Source: Flavobacterium marginilacus
GTDB lineage: Bacteria; Bacteroidota; Bacteroidia; Flavobacteriales; Flavobacteriaceae
Length of the DNA stretch: 64,000 nt
Assembly (NCBI RefSeq): GCF_026870155.1
Contig: NZ_CP113975.1
Coordinates: forward strand, 1 to 64,000
Direction of reading: 5' to 3'
The notes beneath the pieces were generated by a model that saw only the letters and a list, made by a program, of their open reading frames with translations, did no database searches and was not told where the DNA came from. The number at the start of each line of letters is the position of its first letter. Position 1 is the first letter of the stretch. The position numbers and the translations under genes were made by a program. Positions 44,250 to 53,463 of the stretch are shown here, piece by piece.

Positions 44250-45719
44250 TTGGGATTATATAAAAAGCTTCTTCAACAAACCGCCATTTACGGACTTGCC
44301 ACAGTAATACCAAGAATGTTCAGCTTCTTGTTGGTACCACTTTATACAGGATTATTGGATAAAGCTGAATATGGAAAGTTATCGATAGTCTTCGCTTGGA
44401 TGATTTTTTTCAATGTTATCCTGGCATACGGAATGGAAACGGCTTTCTTTAGATTTTATAATTCTGAGAAAAATAAGGAAAGTGTTGTCGAAACCACGAT
44501 TATTTCTATTTTTTGGACCACTATACTTTTTATTTTCGTGGCGTTGTTATTTAGAAATTCTTTGGCACTTTGGTCGGGAGTAGATACCCAGTACATTACG
44601 TATTCAATCTGGATTTTGGCATTGGATGCCTTAGTTATTGTGCCTTTTTCCAAGTTAAGAGCTAATCAGCGACCTATATTTTATGCAACAATCAAAATAG
44701 GGAATGTTGTTGTGAATTTATGTTTGAATTTGTTTTTCTTGATGTTTTTGCCAAGTATATCAATATCTCAACCAAACAGTTTTTTAAGTACTGTTTATAT
44801 TGAAAATTTTCAAATTGGATATATTTTTCTTTCTAATATCATTGCGAGTTTTCTAACATTCGTTGTTCTGTTTCCAGACTATTTTTCCATCAAATGGAAA
44901 TTCGATTACGAACTTTGGAAGCGAATGATGCGCTATGGATTGCCTATTATGGTTGCGGGAATTGCTTTTGCCATCAATGAACAGTTTGATAAAATCCTTT
45001 TGGGAAAATTATTACCTGCAAATATTGCCGATGAGCAAGTAGGGATATATTCTGCTTGTTATAAATTAGGGCTCTTTATGGTTTTATACAGAACAGCTTA
45101 TACTTTAGGAATTGAACCTTTCTTTTTTAGCCATGCTTCCAATGAAAATGCACAGCAGACGTATGCAACTGTTACCAAATATTTCGTGATTTTTGGGTCT
45201 TTAATTTTATTGTTCGTCATCGTATTTGCTGATCTTTTAAAAATAATTATGATTCGAGATTCGACGTATTGGGAAGCGATGAAAGTAGTGCCATTAATTA
45301 TATTGGCTAATTTTTTTCTGGGTATTTATACGAATCTTTCTGTTTGGTATAAGCTTATTGATAAAACTTATGTTGGGGCATATATTTCAATTGTAGGCGG
45401 AATAGTAACCTTGGTATTAAACTATTTATTAATTCCAATATACGGCTATTATGGTTCGGCTATTGCAACTCTTGCGGCATACGGAAGCATGATGTTCATT
45501 TCCTATTATTTCGGGAACAAATATTATCCAATTCCATACGACAAGAAAAAAATAGGCGGTTATCTATCATTATCAATTGGTTTTTCATGCATCTCTTTTT
45601 ATGGATTTAATCAAAATTATTACATAGGAGTTTTACTTTTGGCGGTGTTTATGGGTTTTATTTATTACAATGAAAAAGAAACACTTTTGCGAATTTTAAA
45701 ACGGCCGGTTAAAAATTAG
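44250..45719 (+). CDS. Oligosaccharide flippase-like membrane protein (MATE/MVF superfamily)
   Basis: 489 residues with about 14 membrane helices. N-terminal GLATVIPRMFSFLLVPLYTG and C-terminal LIPIYGYYGSAIATLAAYGS are the usual Wzx patterns. It starts with TTG at 44250. Unlike the flippase at 4144 it is not in a glycosyltransferase locus but beside dut and a sugar nucleotidyltransferase; this order is common in flavobacteria, so it is likely a housekeeping lipopolysaccharide or lipid-linked precursor flippase. Confidence 0.87.
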   Translation: MGLYKKLLQQTAIYGLATVIPRMFSFLLVPLYTGLLDKAEYGKLSIVFAWMIFFNVILAYGMETAFFRFYNSEKNKESVVETTIISIFWTTILFIFVALLFRNSLALWSGVDTQYITYSIWILALDALVIVPFSKLRANQRPIFYATIKIGNVVVNLCLNLFFLMFLPSISISQPNSFLSTVYIENFQIGYIFLSNIIASFLTFVVLFPDYFSIKWKFDYELWKRMMRYGLPIMVAGIAFAINEQFDKILLGKLLPANIADEQVGIYSACYKLGLFMVLYRTAYTLGIEPFFFSHASNENAQQTYATVTKYFVIFGSLILLFVIVFADLLKIIMIRDSTYWEAMKVVPLIILANFFLGIYTNLSVWYKLIDKTYVGAYISIVGGIVTLVLNYLLIPIYGYYGSAIATLAAYGSMMFISYYFGNKYYPIPYDKKKIGGYLSLSIGFSCISFYGFNQNYYIGVLLLAVFMGFIYYNEKETLLRILKRPVKN

Positions 45720-45773
45720 GAGTAATCAGGACTAAGACTTTTACAGACGATACAATTTATATTTAAAAAAATA

Positions 45774-46208
45774 ATGACAATAAACATCATCAACAAATCA
45801 CAGCATGCATTGCCAAATTATGAAACCATAGCTTCAGCAGGAATGGATTTGAGAGCGAATATAACCGAAGCCATAACATTGCAGCCACTAGAAAGAGCTA
45901 TTGTAAAAACAGGTCTTTTTATAGAATTGCCGATAGGCTACGAAGCTCAGGTGAGACCAAGAAGCGGACTTGCTGCCAAAAACGGAATTACAGTTCTCAA
46001 TGCACCCGGAACTGTAGATGCCGATTACAGAGGCGAAATAGGAGTAATTTTAGTAAATTTATCCAATGATGCTTTTGTTATTCAAAATGGAGAACGTATA
46101 GCACAGCTCATCATTGCCAAACACGAACGTGCCGAATGGATAGAAGTTGATGAATTATCCGAGACATCAAGAGGTGCAGGAGGGTTTGGAAGTACAGGAG
46201 TAAAATAA
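45774..46208 (+). CDS. dut: dUTP diphosphatase
   Basis: 144 residues. All five trimeric dUTPase motifs are present in order: [42 protein letters not shown] and [10 protein letters not shown]. It hydrolyses dUTP to dUMP, keeping uracil out of DNA and feeding dTMP synthesis. Normal length. Confidence 0.97.
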   Translation: MTINIINKSQHALPNYETIASAGMDLRANITEAITLQPLERAIVKTGLFIELPIGYEAQVRPRSGLAAKNGITVLNAPGTVDADYRGEIGVILVNLSNDAFVIQNGERIAQLIIAKHERAEWIEVDELSETSRGAGGFGSTGVK

Positions 46209-46224
46209 TTTAATAATTTAGCGA

Positions 46225-46281
46225 TTAAAAGATTGAAAGATTTTTCTAATTTTTCAATCTTTTAATTTTTCAATCTTTTAA
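46225..46281 (+). repeat. AT-rich inverted and direct repeat before the nucleotidyltransferase gene
   Basis: TTAAAAGATTGAAA at 46225-46238 faces two copies of its complement TTTCAATCTTTTAA at 46252-46265 and 46268-46281. Either copy can pair with the first arm, giving alternative hairpins that end eight bases before the start codon. Confidence 0.6.
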
Positions 46282-46288
46282 TAAAAAC

Positions 46289-47299
46289 ATGAAAATAATT
46301 GTCCCAATGGCTGGACGCGGTTCACGCCTTCGCCCACATACGTTAACTATACCAAAACCATTAATTCCAGTTGCAGGAAAACCTATTGTTCATAGATTAG
46401 TCGAAGACATTGCCGGAGTTTTAAATCAGCCGATAGAAGAAATAGCATTCGTTATTCACGAAAGTTTTGGAAAAAAAGTTGAAGATGATTTAATTACGAT
46501 TGCTGAAAAATTAGGAGCAAAAGGAACTATTTATTATCAGAATGAAGCTCTTGGAACCGGCCATGCAATTATGTGTGCCAAAGATTCTTTGAGCGGACCA
46601 GCAGTTATTGCTTATGCAGATACTTTAATCCGTGCCGATTTTGATCTGGACACAACAGCAGACAGTGTTATCTGGGTAAAACAAGTAGATAAACCTGAAG
46701 CTTTTGGTGTGGTAAATTTAAATGAAGCTAACGAAATAATCGAACTGGTTGAAAAACCAAAAGAATTCGTATCGGATCTTGCTGTTATCGGAATTTATTA
46801 TTTCAAAGATGTTGCCGTTTTAAAAAATGAACTGCAGTCAGTGCTGGATAACAATATTATTCATGGAGGCGAATATCAGATTAATGACGGAATTAAACAA
46901 ATGATGGCTAAGGGAATGAAATTCGTTCCTGGTGAAGTGGATGAATGGATGGACTGCGGTAACAAAGATGTTACGGTTGAAACCAATTCCAGAATGCTTG
47001 GTTTCCTTCATAACGACGGAATTAATCTGGTGGCTCAAAATGTCAAATTAGAAAATTCAACTATAATTCCTCCTTGTTATATTGGAGAAAATGTAATTTT
47101 AATCAATACAACTGTCGGGCCAAACGTTTCATTAGGAAATAGCTGTCATGTACAAAACAGTACAATAAAAGACAGTTTGGTGCAGACACATTCACATATT
47201 AAAAATGCAGTTTTAGACAATGCAATGATTGGGAATCATGCCAGTTTTGATGGGAATTTTACCAGTATAAGCATTGGCGATTACTCAGTTTTAGAATAA
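46289..47299 (+). CDS. Sugar-1-phosphate nucleotidyltransferase (RmlA/GlmU-like)
   Basis: 336 residues. The N-terminal nucleotidyltransferase fold has PMAGRGSRLRPHTLTIPKPL, the metal-site Asp in IAYADTLIRAD, and VVEKP-like LVEKPKEF. The C-terminal 90 residues are a short left-handed beta-helix (IPPCYIGENVILINTTVGPN). It makes an NDP-sugar from a sugar 1-phosphate; glucose with UTP or dTTP is the commonest case, but the sugar is unknown. It feeds glycan synthesis. Confidence 0.9.
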   Translation: MKIIVPMAGRGSRLRPHTLTIPKPLIPVAGKPIVHRLVEDIAGVLNQPIEEIAFVIHESFGKKVEDDLITIAEKLGAKGTIYYQNEALGTGHAIMCAKDSLSGPAVIAYADTLIRADFDLDTTADSVIWVKQVDKPEAFGVVNLNEANEIIELVEKPKEFVSDLAVIGIYYFKDVAVLKNELQSVLDNNIIHGGEYQINDGIKQMMAKGMKFVPGEVDEWMDCGNKDVTVETNSRMLGFLHNDGINLVAQNVKLENSTIIPPCYIGENVILINTTVGPNVSLGNSCHVQNSTIKDSLVQTHSHIKNAVLDNAMIGNHASFDGNFTSISIGDYSVLE

Positions 47300-47322
47300 T
47301 TTTAAAAGAAATATTTAAAAAT

Positions 47323-47373
47323 AACGAAGCAGCATTATTTAAGTTTTTATTATGCTGCTTTGTTATTTTTTTA
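47323..47373 (+). terminator. Terminator after the nucleotidyltransferase gene
   Basis: Thirteen-base stem (AACGAAGCAGCAT with ATGCTGCTTTGTT, one G-T pair), then a T-rich run. Confidence 0.85.
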
Positions 47374-47412
47374 TTTTATTTTGCAGGAGTGTCTGTTCTG
47401 AAATAAAGCGTG

Positions 47413-47420
47413 TAAATTTG
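47413..47420 (+). promoter_or_regulatory. Candidate -7 element for the TPR gene
   Basis: TAAATTTG, a TAnnTTTG match 34 bases before the start codon and just after the preceding terminator. Confidence 0.45.
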
Positions 47421-47454
47421 ACGATAGTATTTTGTTTCCCAAGACTTCTTTTCA

Positions 47455-48807
47455 ATGAAAAAAAAATGGACTTTCATATTCGCTTTTTCTGTTTTGCTTT
47501 GCAATGCTTTTTCGGTATTGGCACAAACAGAACCAGAGGAAATTAAAGTAGATGGAGACAAATTTCAAGATTTTTTTTACGAATCCATTTTTCAGAAAAG
47601 CATTGAAAACTACGATAAATCATTAGCAGCATTAGATCAATGCTTAAAATTGAAACCCAATAATGCTACGATTTATTTTGAAATGGGGAAGAATTATCTG
47701 GCTTCCAAAGATTACAAAAATGCCTATTCCTCATTTGAACATGCTGCGCAGATTGATCCTAACAATAAATGGTTTTGGGTTGGATTATATGACGTATGTT
47801 ATGAGACCAAAGATTTTAATCAGGCTATAAATATTGTCAGTAAAATAATTCCTTTTGATGAAGAATATAAAGAAGACTTGGTTTCGCTTTATATGGTAAC
47901 CAAGCAATTTGATAAAGCTTTGGCCGGAATTAACGAATTGAATGAGAAAGTTGGAAAAACCGAAAGAAGGGAAATGTATAAAATGGAAATTTTATCGGCA
48001 GGTAAATTTCAAAATGCAGAGGTTACTAATTTAAAAGATCTTATTGATAAAAATCCAAAAGAAGAATCCAATTATATTGCTTTGATTTTTTTGTATTCTA
48101 GTAATAATGAAGATGACAAAGCAGAGGAAGTTGCAAAAAAATTAGAAAAAGAAATACCGGAATCTGTTTGGGCGCAAATAAGTTTGTTTAAAAACTATAT
48201 TGAAAAAAATGATGGCTCTAGTGCTGTAAAATCAATGAATGCAGTTTTGGCAAGCCCTAAAGTTGATCCAAAAATAAAACATAGAATTCTGAATGAATTT
48301 TTGCTTTTTGTTAATGCCAATCCGCAGTTTACAGCTGATTTGGACAAAGCCATTGGTTATTTCAAAAATGATAAAGAAATAAATGCGGCCAAAGAAATTG
48401 GTAAATTTTATCACAATAAAAAACAATGGGACAAGGCTATTAAGTATTATGAAATGTCTGAAAAAAATAATTCAGAAATCGATTTGGATACCAGTTTGCT
48501 TTGGCTTCAAGCCAGTACTGAACTCAAACAGTTTGAATCCGTAGTAAAAAAAGCTATGACGATGATTGAAACTTATCCGGCAGAACCCCAGTTTTATTAC
48601 TATGCAGGTCTGGCTAATAATCAGCTGCAGCTTTTTAAAAAAGCCAAGGATATTCTTGAAATGGGAATTGATTATGTTGTAGACAATAAAGATTTAGAAA
48701 TTAATTTCAATATCCAGCTTGGTGAAGCCTATAACGGATTAGGCGATACAGCCAAAAAAGAATTATATTTTAATAAAGCCAATCAATTATTAAAGGAAAA
48801 AAAATAA
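47455..48807 (+). CDS. Periplasmic tetratricopeptide repeat protein
   Basis: 450 residues with a signal peptide (FAFSVLLCNAFSVLAQ, cleavage near residue 24) and many TPR units, for example YFEMGKNYLASKDYKNAYSS and AKEIGKFYHNKKQWDKAIKY. TPR domains bind partner proteins. The stop codon shares a base with the start of the next gene (TAATG), so it is coupled to the DUF4292 lipoprotein and probably acts with it and the EnvC proteins at the outer membrane or in the periplasm. Confidence 0.85.
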   Translation: MKKKWTFIFAFSVLLCNAFSVLAQTEPEEIKVDGDKFQDFFYESIFQKSIENYDKSLAALDQCLKLKPNNATIYFEMGKNYLASKDYKNAYSSFEHAAQIDPNNKWFWVGLYDVCYETKDFNQAINIVSKIIPFDEEYKEDLVSLYMVTKQFDKALAGINELNEKVGKTERREMYKMEILSAGKFQNAEVTNLKDLIDKNPKEESNYIALIFLYSSNNEDDKAEEVAKKLEKEIPESVWAQISLFKNYIEKNDGSSAVKSMNAVLASPKVDPKIKHRILNEFLLFVNANPQFTADLDKAIGYFKNDKEINAAKEIGKFYHNKKQWDKAIKYYEMSEKNNSEIDLDTSLLWLQASTELKQFESVVKKAMTMIETYPAEPQFYYYAGLANNQLQLFKKAKDILEMGIDYVVDNKDLEINFNIQLGEAYNGLGDTAKKELYFNKANQLLKEKK

Positions 48808-49610
48808 TGAATCGATTTCTTGTAAGACTACTTTTTGTTTGTATAATCTGTGTAGGCAGCTCATCTTTGTTGGTCTCATGTAAAGCTAAAGGAAAAGTTG
48901 CGGAAGCCAGTAAAAAAGAAGATTCCAAAGAATTGTCTGCAGAGCGGATCGTGAAAAATCATTATGCTAATAAAATTGATTTTAAAACGCTGTATATAAA
49001 ATCCAGCGTTAAATATGAAGACGAAAAACAAAGTCAAAATTTATCGGCAGAAATTAAAATAAAAAAAGACGAACAAATTTTGGTAAGTATTCGTTTTCTG
49101 GGAATCACAATGGCCAAGGCATTAATAACACCAGTTTCTGTAAGTTATTATGAGAAATTAAACGGTACTTATTTTGAAGGGGATTTTAGCACCTTAAGCA
49201 AATGGCTGGGTACAGATTTGGATTATAATAAAGTGCAGAATATGCTGATTGGGCAAACTCTTGATGATTTAACTAAAGGAAAGTATCAGGATTCATTAAT
49301 TGATCAGTCTTATCGATTAGAAGATCTTGCAGATAGCAATACAAAAAAATATTTCTTTTTTGACAAGGATTTATTTTTATTAAATAAACAGGAGATTTCT
49401 CAAACTTCGGAAAACAGAAATATTGAAATTTTGTATTCGAATTATAAAAAATATAATGAAAATCAATTACCAGCCGATATTGGCATAAATGCTGTACAGG
49501 AAAAAGGTAAAACAAGCATTGATTTGGAATACAATAATATAACCATAAACGAAGAACTTAATTTTCCATATAGTGTGCCAAGTGGTTATAAAAGAATTTT
49601 AATTAAGTAA
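48807..49610 (+). CDS. DUF4292 lipoprotein
   Basis: 267 residues. Signal peptide with a lipobox ending LVSCK (Cys at about 25), so it is a lipoprotein. The rest has the DUF4292 pattern (LYIKSSVKYEDEKQSQNLSA; ISIRFLGITMAKALIT-like segment; VSYYEKLNGTYFEGD), a LolA/LolB-like beta fold. Members may carry lipids or lipoproteins to the outer membrane, but this is not shown. It starts on the preceding stop codon. Confidence 0.88.
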   Translation: MNRFLVRLLFVCIICVGSSSLLVSCKAKGKVAEASKKEDSKELSAERIVKNHYANKIDFKTLYIKSSVKYEDEKQSQNLSAEIKIKKDEQILVSIRFLGITMAKALITPVSVSYYEKLNGTYFEGDFSTLSKWLGTDLDYNKVQNMLIGQTLDDLTKGKYQDSLIDQSYRLEDLADSNTKKYFFFDKDLFLLNKQEISQTSENRNIEILYSNYKKYNENQLPADIGINAVQEKGKTSIDLEYNNITINEELNFPYSVPSGYKRILIK

Positions 49611-49635
49611 ATTTGAACCAATATATAATTGTAAA

Positions 49636-50868
49636 ATGCAAAAATTTCTCTTAGGACTATTTTTTTTATGCACAACCTCATTGATTTGGGGTCAGGAGTC
49701 GCAGCAGGAAAAATTAGAAAAGCGTAAAGCCGAAATTCAGCAAGAAATTTTGGATAATGAAAAGCTGTTGAAATCGGTAAAGAATAAAGAAAGATCTGCC
49801 GTTAATGTAATTATTTTACAAAGCAATAAAATTAAACTCAAAGAAAAACTGATTCGTACTACAGAGAAACAAACAAAGATTCTCGGAAATGATATGTACA
49901 TTAATCAGTTAAAAATGAACAAGCTGAACAGAGAATTAGTTGTTCTCAAGGAAGATTATGCTAAGATGATAGTCAAATCATACAAAAGCCGATCCGAACA
50001 AAGCCGTGCTATGTTTTTATTATCATCGGAAAATTTTCTGCAGGCCTATAAAAGAGCTCAGTACATGAAACAATATACTGGATTTAGAAAAATGCAGGGA
50101 GAAGAAATTAAATCCAAAACAAACGAACTTTTGGGTTTTAATGAAAAACTGAATATTCAAAAAATTGCCAAGAAGAAATTATTAGCAGAAAATAATAAAG
50201 AGAAACAGTCTCTTGAAAAAGAAAAAAGAGAACAATTAAAGCTGGTGAATTCAATCAAAAAAGACAAGAAAAAAATCACCGCTGATATCAAAAGAAAACA
50301 AACCGAATCCAGAGCGATTGACCGTCAGATTGATCGTTTAATTCGTGAAGCAATCGCAGAGGCTAACAGAAAGGCAGCAAGTGAAAACCCAAATGCTTCA
50401 GCAGGAGCATACACATCGTCCAGAATAGTATTAACAGCCGAAGCTAAAATATTAGCAGATAATTTTAGAGCAAATAAAGGAAAACTGCCTTGGCCTGTAG
50501 AGAAAGGTTTTGTGTCTTTGGGGTATGGAGAACAGCCGCATCCTGTTTATCCAAGCCTTGTGATTCATAACAGCGGAGTGGAAATTACAACAGAACAGGG
50601 AGCAAATGCCAGAGCGGTCTTTGGCGGAGAAGTAAGCAGTGTAATCGTTTTATCTCCGGTAAATAAAGCGGTAATGATACAGCATGGAGATTGTTTTACA
50701 GTTTATCAAAATTTGAGTTCTGTTTATGTAACCAAAGGTGAAAAAGTAAATATCAAACAAAATTTGGGAAAAATAAGAACAAACGGAGATGGAAGAACAA
50801 TTTTGAAATTTACAATTTCACAAAATACAACTTATAACAATCCTGCAAGCTGGCTTTATAATATGTAG
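49636..50868 (+). CDS. EnvC-like murein hydrolase activator, copy 1
   Basis: 410 residues. Signal peptide (about 1-20), a long coiled coil (about 20-250), and a C-terminal LytM/M23 domain (about 295-410) with GYGEQPHPVYPSLVIHNSG and HGDCFTVYQNLSSV. The zinc ligands are lost: the HxxxD motif lacks its His/Asp pair and the HxH site reads HGDCF...YQN. The domain is thus likely inactive, as in E. coli EnvC, which activates amidases in cell division. A close paralogue follows. Confidence 0.9.
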   Translation: MQKFLLGLFFLCTTSLIWGQESQQEKLEKRKAEIQQEILDNEKLLKSVKNKERSAVNVIILQSNKIKLKEKLIRTTEKQTKILGNDMYINQLKMNKLNRELVVLKEDYAKMIVKSYKSRSEQSRAMFLLSSENFLQAYKRAQYMKQYTGFRKMQGEEIKSKTNELLGFNEKLNIQKIAKKKLLAENNKEKQSLEKEKREQLKLVNSIKKDKKKITADIKRKQTESRAIDRQIDRLIREAIAEANRKAASENPNASAGAYTSSRIVLTAEAKILADNFRANKGKLPWPVEKGFVSLGYGEQPHPVYPSLVIHNSGVEITTEQGANARAVFGGEVSSVIVLSPVNKAVMIQHGDCFTVYQNLSSVYVTKGEKVNIKQNLGKIRTNGDGRTILKFTISQNTTYNNPASWLYNM

Positions 50869-50888
50869 GCTTTCTGCAAAAAATAATG

Positions 50889-50931
50889 ACAGCACTATTT
50901 TATTTACAAAAATGAAATAGTGCTGTTTTTT
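50889..50931 (+). terminator. Terminator between the two EnvC-like genes
   Basis: ACAGCACTATTT with AAATAGTGCTGT, then a run of T. It separates the two paralogues into different transcripts. Confidence 0.85.
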
Positions 50932-50946
50932 AATAAAATCATTCAT

Positions 50947-50954
50947 TAAATTTG
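50947..50954 (+). promoter_or_regulatory. Candidate -7 element for EnvC copy 2
   Basis: TAAATTTG, 18 bases before the start; with the terminator just upstream it suggests independent expression. Confidence 0.5.
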
Positions 50955-50972
50955 CATTATATATAATTTACG

Positions 50973-52451
50973 ATGCCAAAATATTTTTTAAGCTTTATTT
51001 TTCTAATAACATCGGCTGTAATTTGGAGCCAGGACAATCAGCAAAAAAAATTAGAAGAGCGTAAAGTTAAAATTCAAGAAGAGATCCGCGAAAACGAGAC
51101 CAAACTTCAAACGGTAAAGAAGAAAGAAAAAACAGCTGCTAAGGCCATCGTTTTGCAAAGCAATAAAATCAAGCTTAAAGAAGAATTAATTGCAACTACC
51201 GAAAAACAAAAAACACTTCTTGGAAATTCAATTTCTGTAAATCAAGCCCAAATAAATAAACTGGAAAAAGAACTCGAATTACTCAAAGCAGATTATGCTA
51301 AGATGATTGTTCAATCCTATAAAAGCCGTTCCGAAGAGAGCCGGGCAATGTTTTTATTATCTTCGGAGAGTTTTCTGCAGGCCTATAAAAGGGCGCAGTA
51401 TATGAAACAATATGCAAATTATAGGAGAATTCAGGGACAGGAAATAAAGTCTAAATCATATGCTTTGTATACTTTTAATGCAAAATTAGATCTTCAAAAA
51501 AGTGCCAAAGAACAGCTGATTGCCGAGAATGATAAAGAAAGACTGTCTTTAGAAAAAGAAAAACAAGAACAGGAAAAACTGGTTGAGTCCTTAAAAAATG
51601 ATAAAAAGAAAATTATTGCCGACATTAAGAAAAAGCAGCTAGAGTCTAAGGCAATTGACAGAAAAATAGATAAGTTAATCCGGGAAGCAATCGCTGAGGC
51701 AAACAGAAAGGCCGCCATTGCAAAAGCAGCGAGAGAAAAAGCAGCGAGAGAAAAAGCTGCACTTGAAAAAGCCAAAGCCGAAGCGGCTGCTAAAGCCATT
51801 GCATTGGAAAAAGCCAAAGCATTGGAAAAGAAAAAAGAAATCGAGAAAGCAAATGCATTGGCAGCAGCCAAAGCCAAAGCCGAAGCAAAACCAAAACCAA
51901 AACCAATTCCGATTCCGAAGGAAGTTGAAAAAGCCATCGCAAAGGAAATACCAGTTGTTGCCAAAGAAGCACCTGTTGAACCAGCCGCAGCTGTTTCATC
52001 TACCAAAATAGATATGTCGCCTAAGGACAAGGTGGATTCAGATAATTTTAAAGCCAATAAAGGAAAATTGCCCTGGCCGGTCGAAAGAGGATTTATTTCT
52101 TTGGGATATGGCGATCAATTTCATCCGGTGTATAAAGAACTTAAAATCCACAACAGCGGATTGGAATTTACTACGGATTCGGGAGCTAGTGCCAGAGCTG
52201 TTTTTTCTGGAATCGTAACGAGAATTAACGTTATTTCGCCCGTAAATAAATTGGTAATATTACAGCATGGTGACTTTTTTACTATTTATCAAAATTTGAG
52301 CTCAGTGAAAGTAAGTTTGGGTGATAATGTGAGCATAAAACAAAGTTTGGGAAAAATAAAGACTAATGGTGATGGTAAAACAATATTAAAATTTGTGATA
52401 ACCCAAAACATGACGTACACTAATCCGAAACTTTGGCTGGCACCTAAATAG
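50973..52451 (+). CDS. EnvC-like murein hydrolase activator, copy 2, with Lys/Ala-rich insertion
   Basis: 492 residues. Signal peptide and coiled coil are closely similar to copy 1 (shared MFLLSSE.FLQAYKRAQYMKQY and LIREAIAEANRKAA), as is the degenerate LytM domain (GYGDQFHPVYKELKIHNSG; HGDFFTIYQNLSSV). It differs by an insertion of about 80 residues at about 245-330, made of repeated AAREKAALEKAKAEA-type Lys/Ala/Glu words ending in a Pro/Lys stretch. The insertion explains the whole length difference. Probably a tandem duplication whose second copy reaches farther in the periplasm or binds a different partner. Confidence 0.9.
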   Translation: MPKYFLSFIFLITSAVIWSQDNQQKKLEERKVKIQEEIRENETKLQTVKKKEKTAAKAIVLQSNKIKLKEELIATTEKQKTLLGNSISVNQAQINKLEKELELLKADYAKMIVQSYKSRSEESRAMFLLSSESFLQAYKRAQYMKQYANYRRIQGQEIKSKSYALYTFNAKLDLQKSAKEQLIAENDKERLSLEKEKQEQEKLVESLKNDKKKIIADIKKKQLESKAIDRKIDKLIREAIAEANRKAAIAKAAREKAAREKAALEKAKAEAAAKAIALEKAKALEKKKEIEKANALAAAKAKAEAKPKPKPIPIPKEVEKAIAKEIPVVAKEAPVEPAAAVSSTKIDMSPKDKVDSDNFKANKGKLPWPVERGFISLGYGDQFHPVYKELKIHNSGLEFTTDSGASARAVFSGIVTRINVISPVNKLVILQHGDFFTIYQNLSSVKVSLGDNVSIKQSLGKIKTNGDGKTILKFVITQNMTYTNPKLWLAPK

Positions 52452-52528
52452 CAGAAAAAAATTAATAAAAAATTAAATCATCATCTCAGAATTATAATTT
52501 ATATTTGGTAAAATTTAAACTAGAAAAT

Positions 52529-53293
52529 ATGAATTCGAATAACCCTTTTTTAAATAACAAAACATTTTCAACTGCTGTTTCCAGAAGAACGGATTCTTTT
52601 AACGCAGTCACTATTGAAGAAAATCAGGACATGACTTTGTCTGGAACTATCAATAGAAGTTTAATCCTTTTTTTGTTATTGATTGCATCAGCAACTGTAA
52701 TTTGGTGGGCCGCTTCTAATGAATTACTAAATCCAGCAGTTCCAATAATTGGCGGTGCCATCGTAGGATTGATTTTAGTTCTGACAGCATCTTTTAAACC
52801 AGAATATTCACCTTATTTAGCTCCTGGCTACGCTCTTTTCGAAGGATTGTTTATAGGAGGGATATCTGTTATTTTCGAAGCAATGTATCCTGGAATTGTC
52901 ACTCAGGCAGTAGGGGCAACTTTTGTTACTTTTGCCGTTTGCCTTGGATTGTACAAATATAAAATTGTAAAAGTAACGGAGCAGTTCAAATCTGTAGTAA
53001 TTGCTGCTACATTAGCAATTGCAACCTATTATTTAGTTTCCTGGCTGTTTTCTTTATTTACAAGTTTTGTACCTGTACATTATGGAAATTCTATGATGAG
53101 TATTGGTATCAGTGTATTTGTGATAGTAATCGCTGCGTTAAATTTGTTTTTAGATTTTGACAGAATTGAAAAAGGAGTTGAACAAAGAATGCCAAAATAT
53201 ATGGAATGGTACGGCGCTATGGGATTGATGATAACGCTAGTTTGGCTATATATCGAGTTCCTGAGATTGCTTTCTAAATTGAATAAAAAATAA
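52529..53293 (+). CDS. Bax inhibitor-1/YccA family membrane protein
   Basis: 254 residues from ATG 52529; an in-frame TTG at 52505 would add eight residues and is less likely. Seven membrane helices in the compact BI-1 pattern, with the C-terminal LFLDFDRIEKGVEQRMPKYMEWYGAMG signature. Members act as calcium leak channels or bind the FtsH protease (YccA); the role here is unknown. A terminator follows at once. Confidence 0.9.
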   Translation: MNSNNPFLNNKTFSTAVSRRTDSFNAVTIEENQDMTLSGTINRSLILFLLLIASATVIWWAASNELLNPAVPIIGGAIVGLILVLTASFKPEYSPYLAPGYALFEGLFIGGISVIFEAMYPGIVTQAVGATFVTFAVCLGLYKYKIVKVTEQFKSVVIAATLAIATYYLVSWLFSLFTSFVPVHYGNSMMSIGISVFVIVIAALNLFLDFDRIEKGVEQRMPKYMEWYGAMGLMITLVWLYIEFLRLLSKLNKK

Positions 53294-53316
53294 TAACAGC
53301 ATTATTTTATAAAATG

Positions 53317-53348
53317 ATACCCTTCCAATGCGAAGGGTATTTTTTTTG
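53317..53348 (+). terminator. Terminator after the BI-1 gene
   Basis: Perfect nine-base stem ATACCCTTC / GAAGGGTAT, loop CAATGC, followed by eight T. Confidence 0.92.
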
Positions 53349-53463
53349 CATTCAAAAGTTTTTTTGGAGCAGAAAGATTGGGCGTTTTCAGCCGGTATTG
53401 GTCCCGCTTTCCGTTATAATCTTGCATGCCGAACCCCGTCACACAAGGATTTCCACTGCAAAC

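Noticed and set aside
51494..52057. Long open frames on the other strand and other frames over the Lys/Ala-rich part of EnvC copy 2
   Set aside because: They are a by-product of the repetitive codons of the real gene; their translations are low-complexity Ala/Ser/Phe or Lys/Gln runs with no start context.
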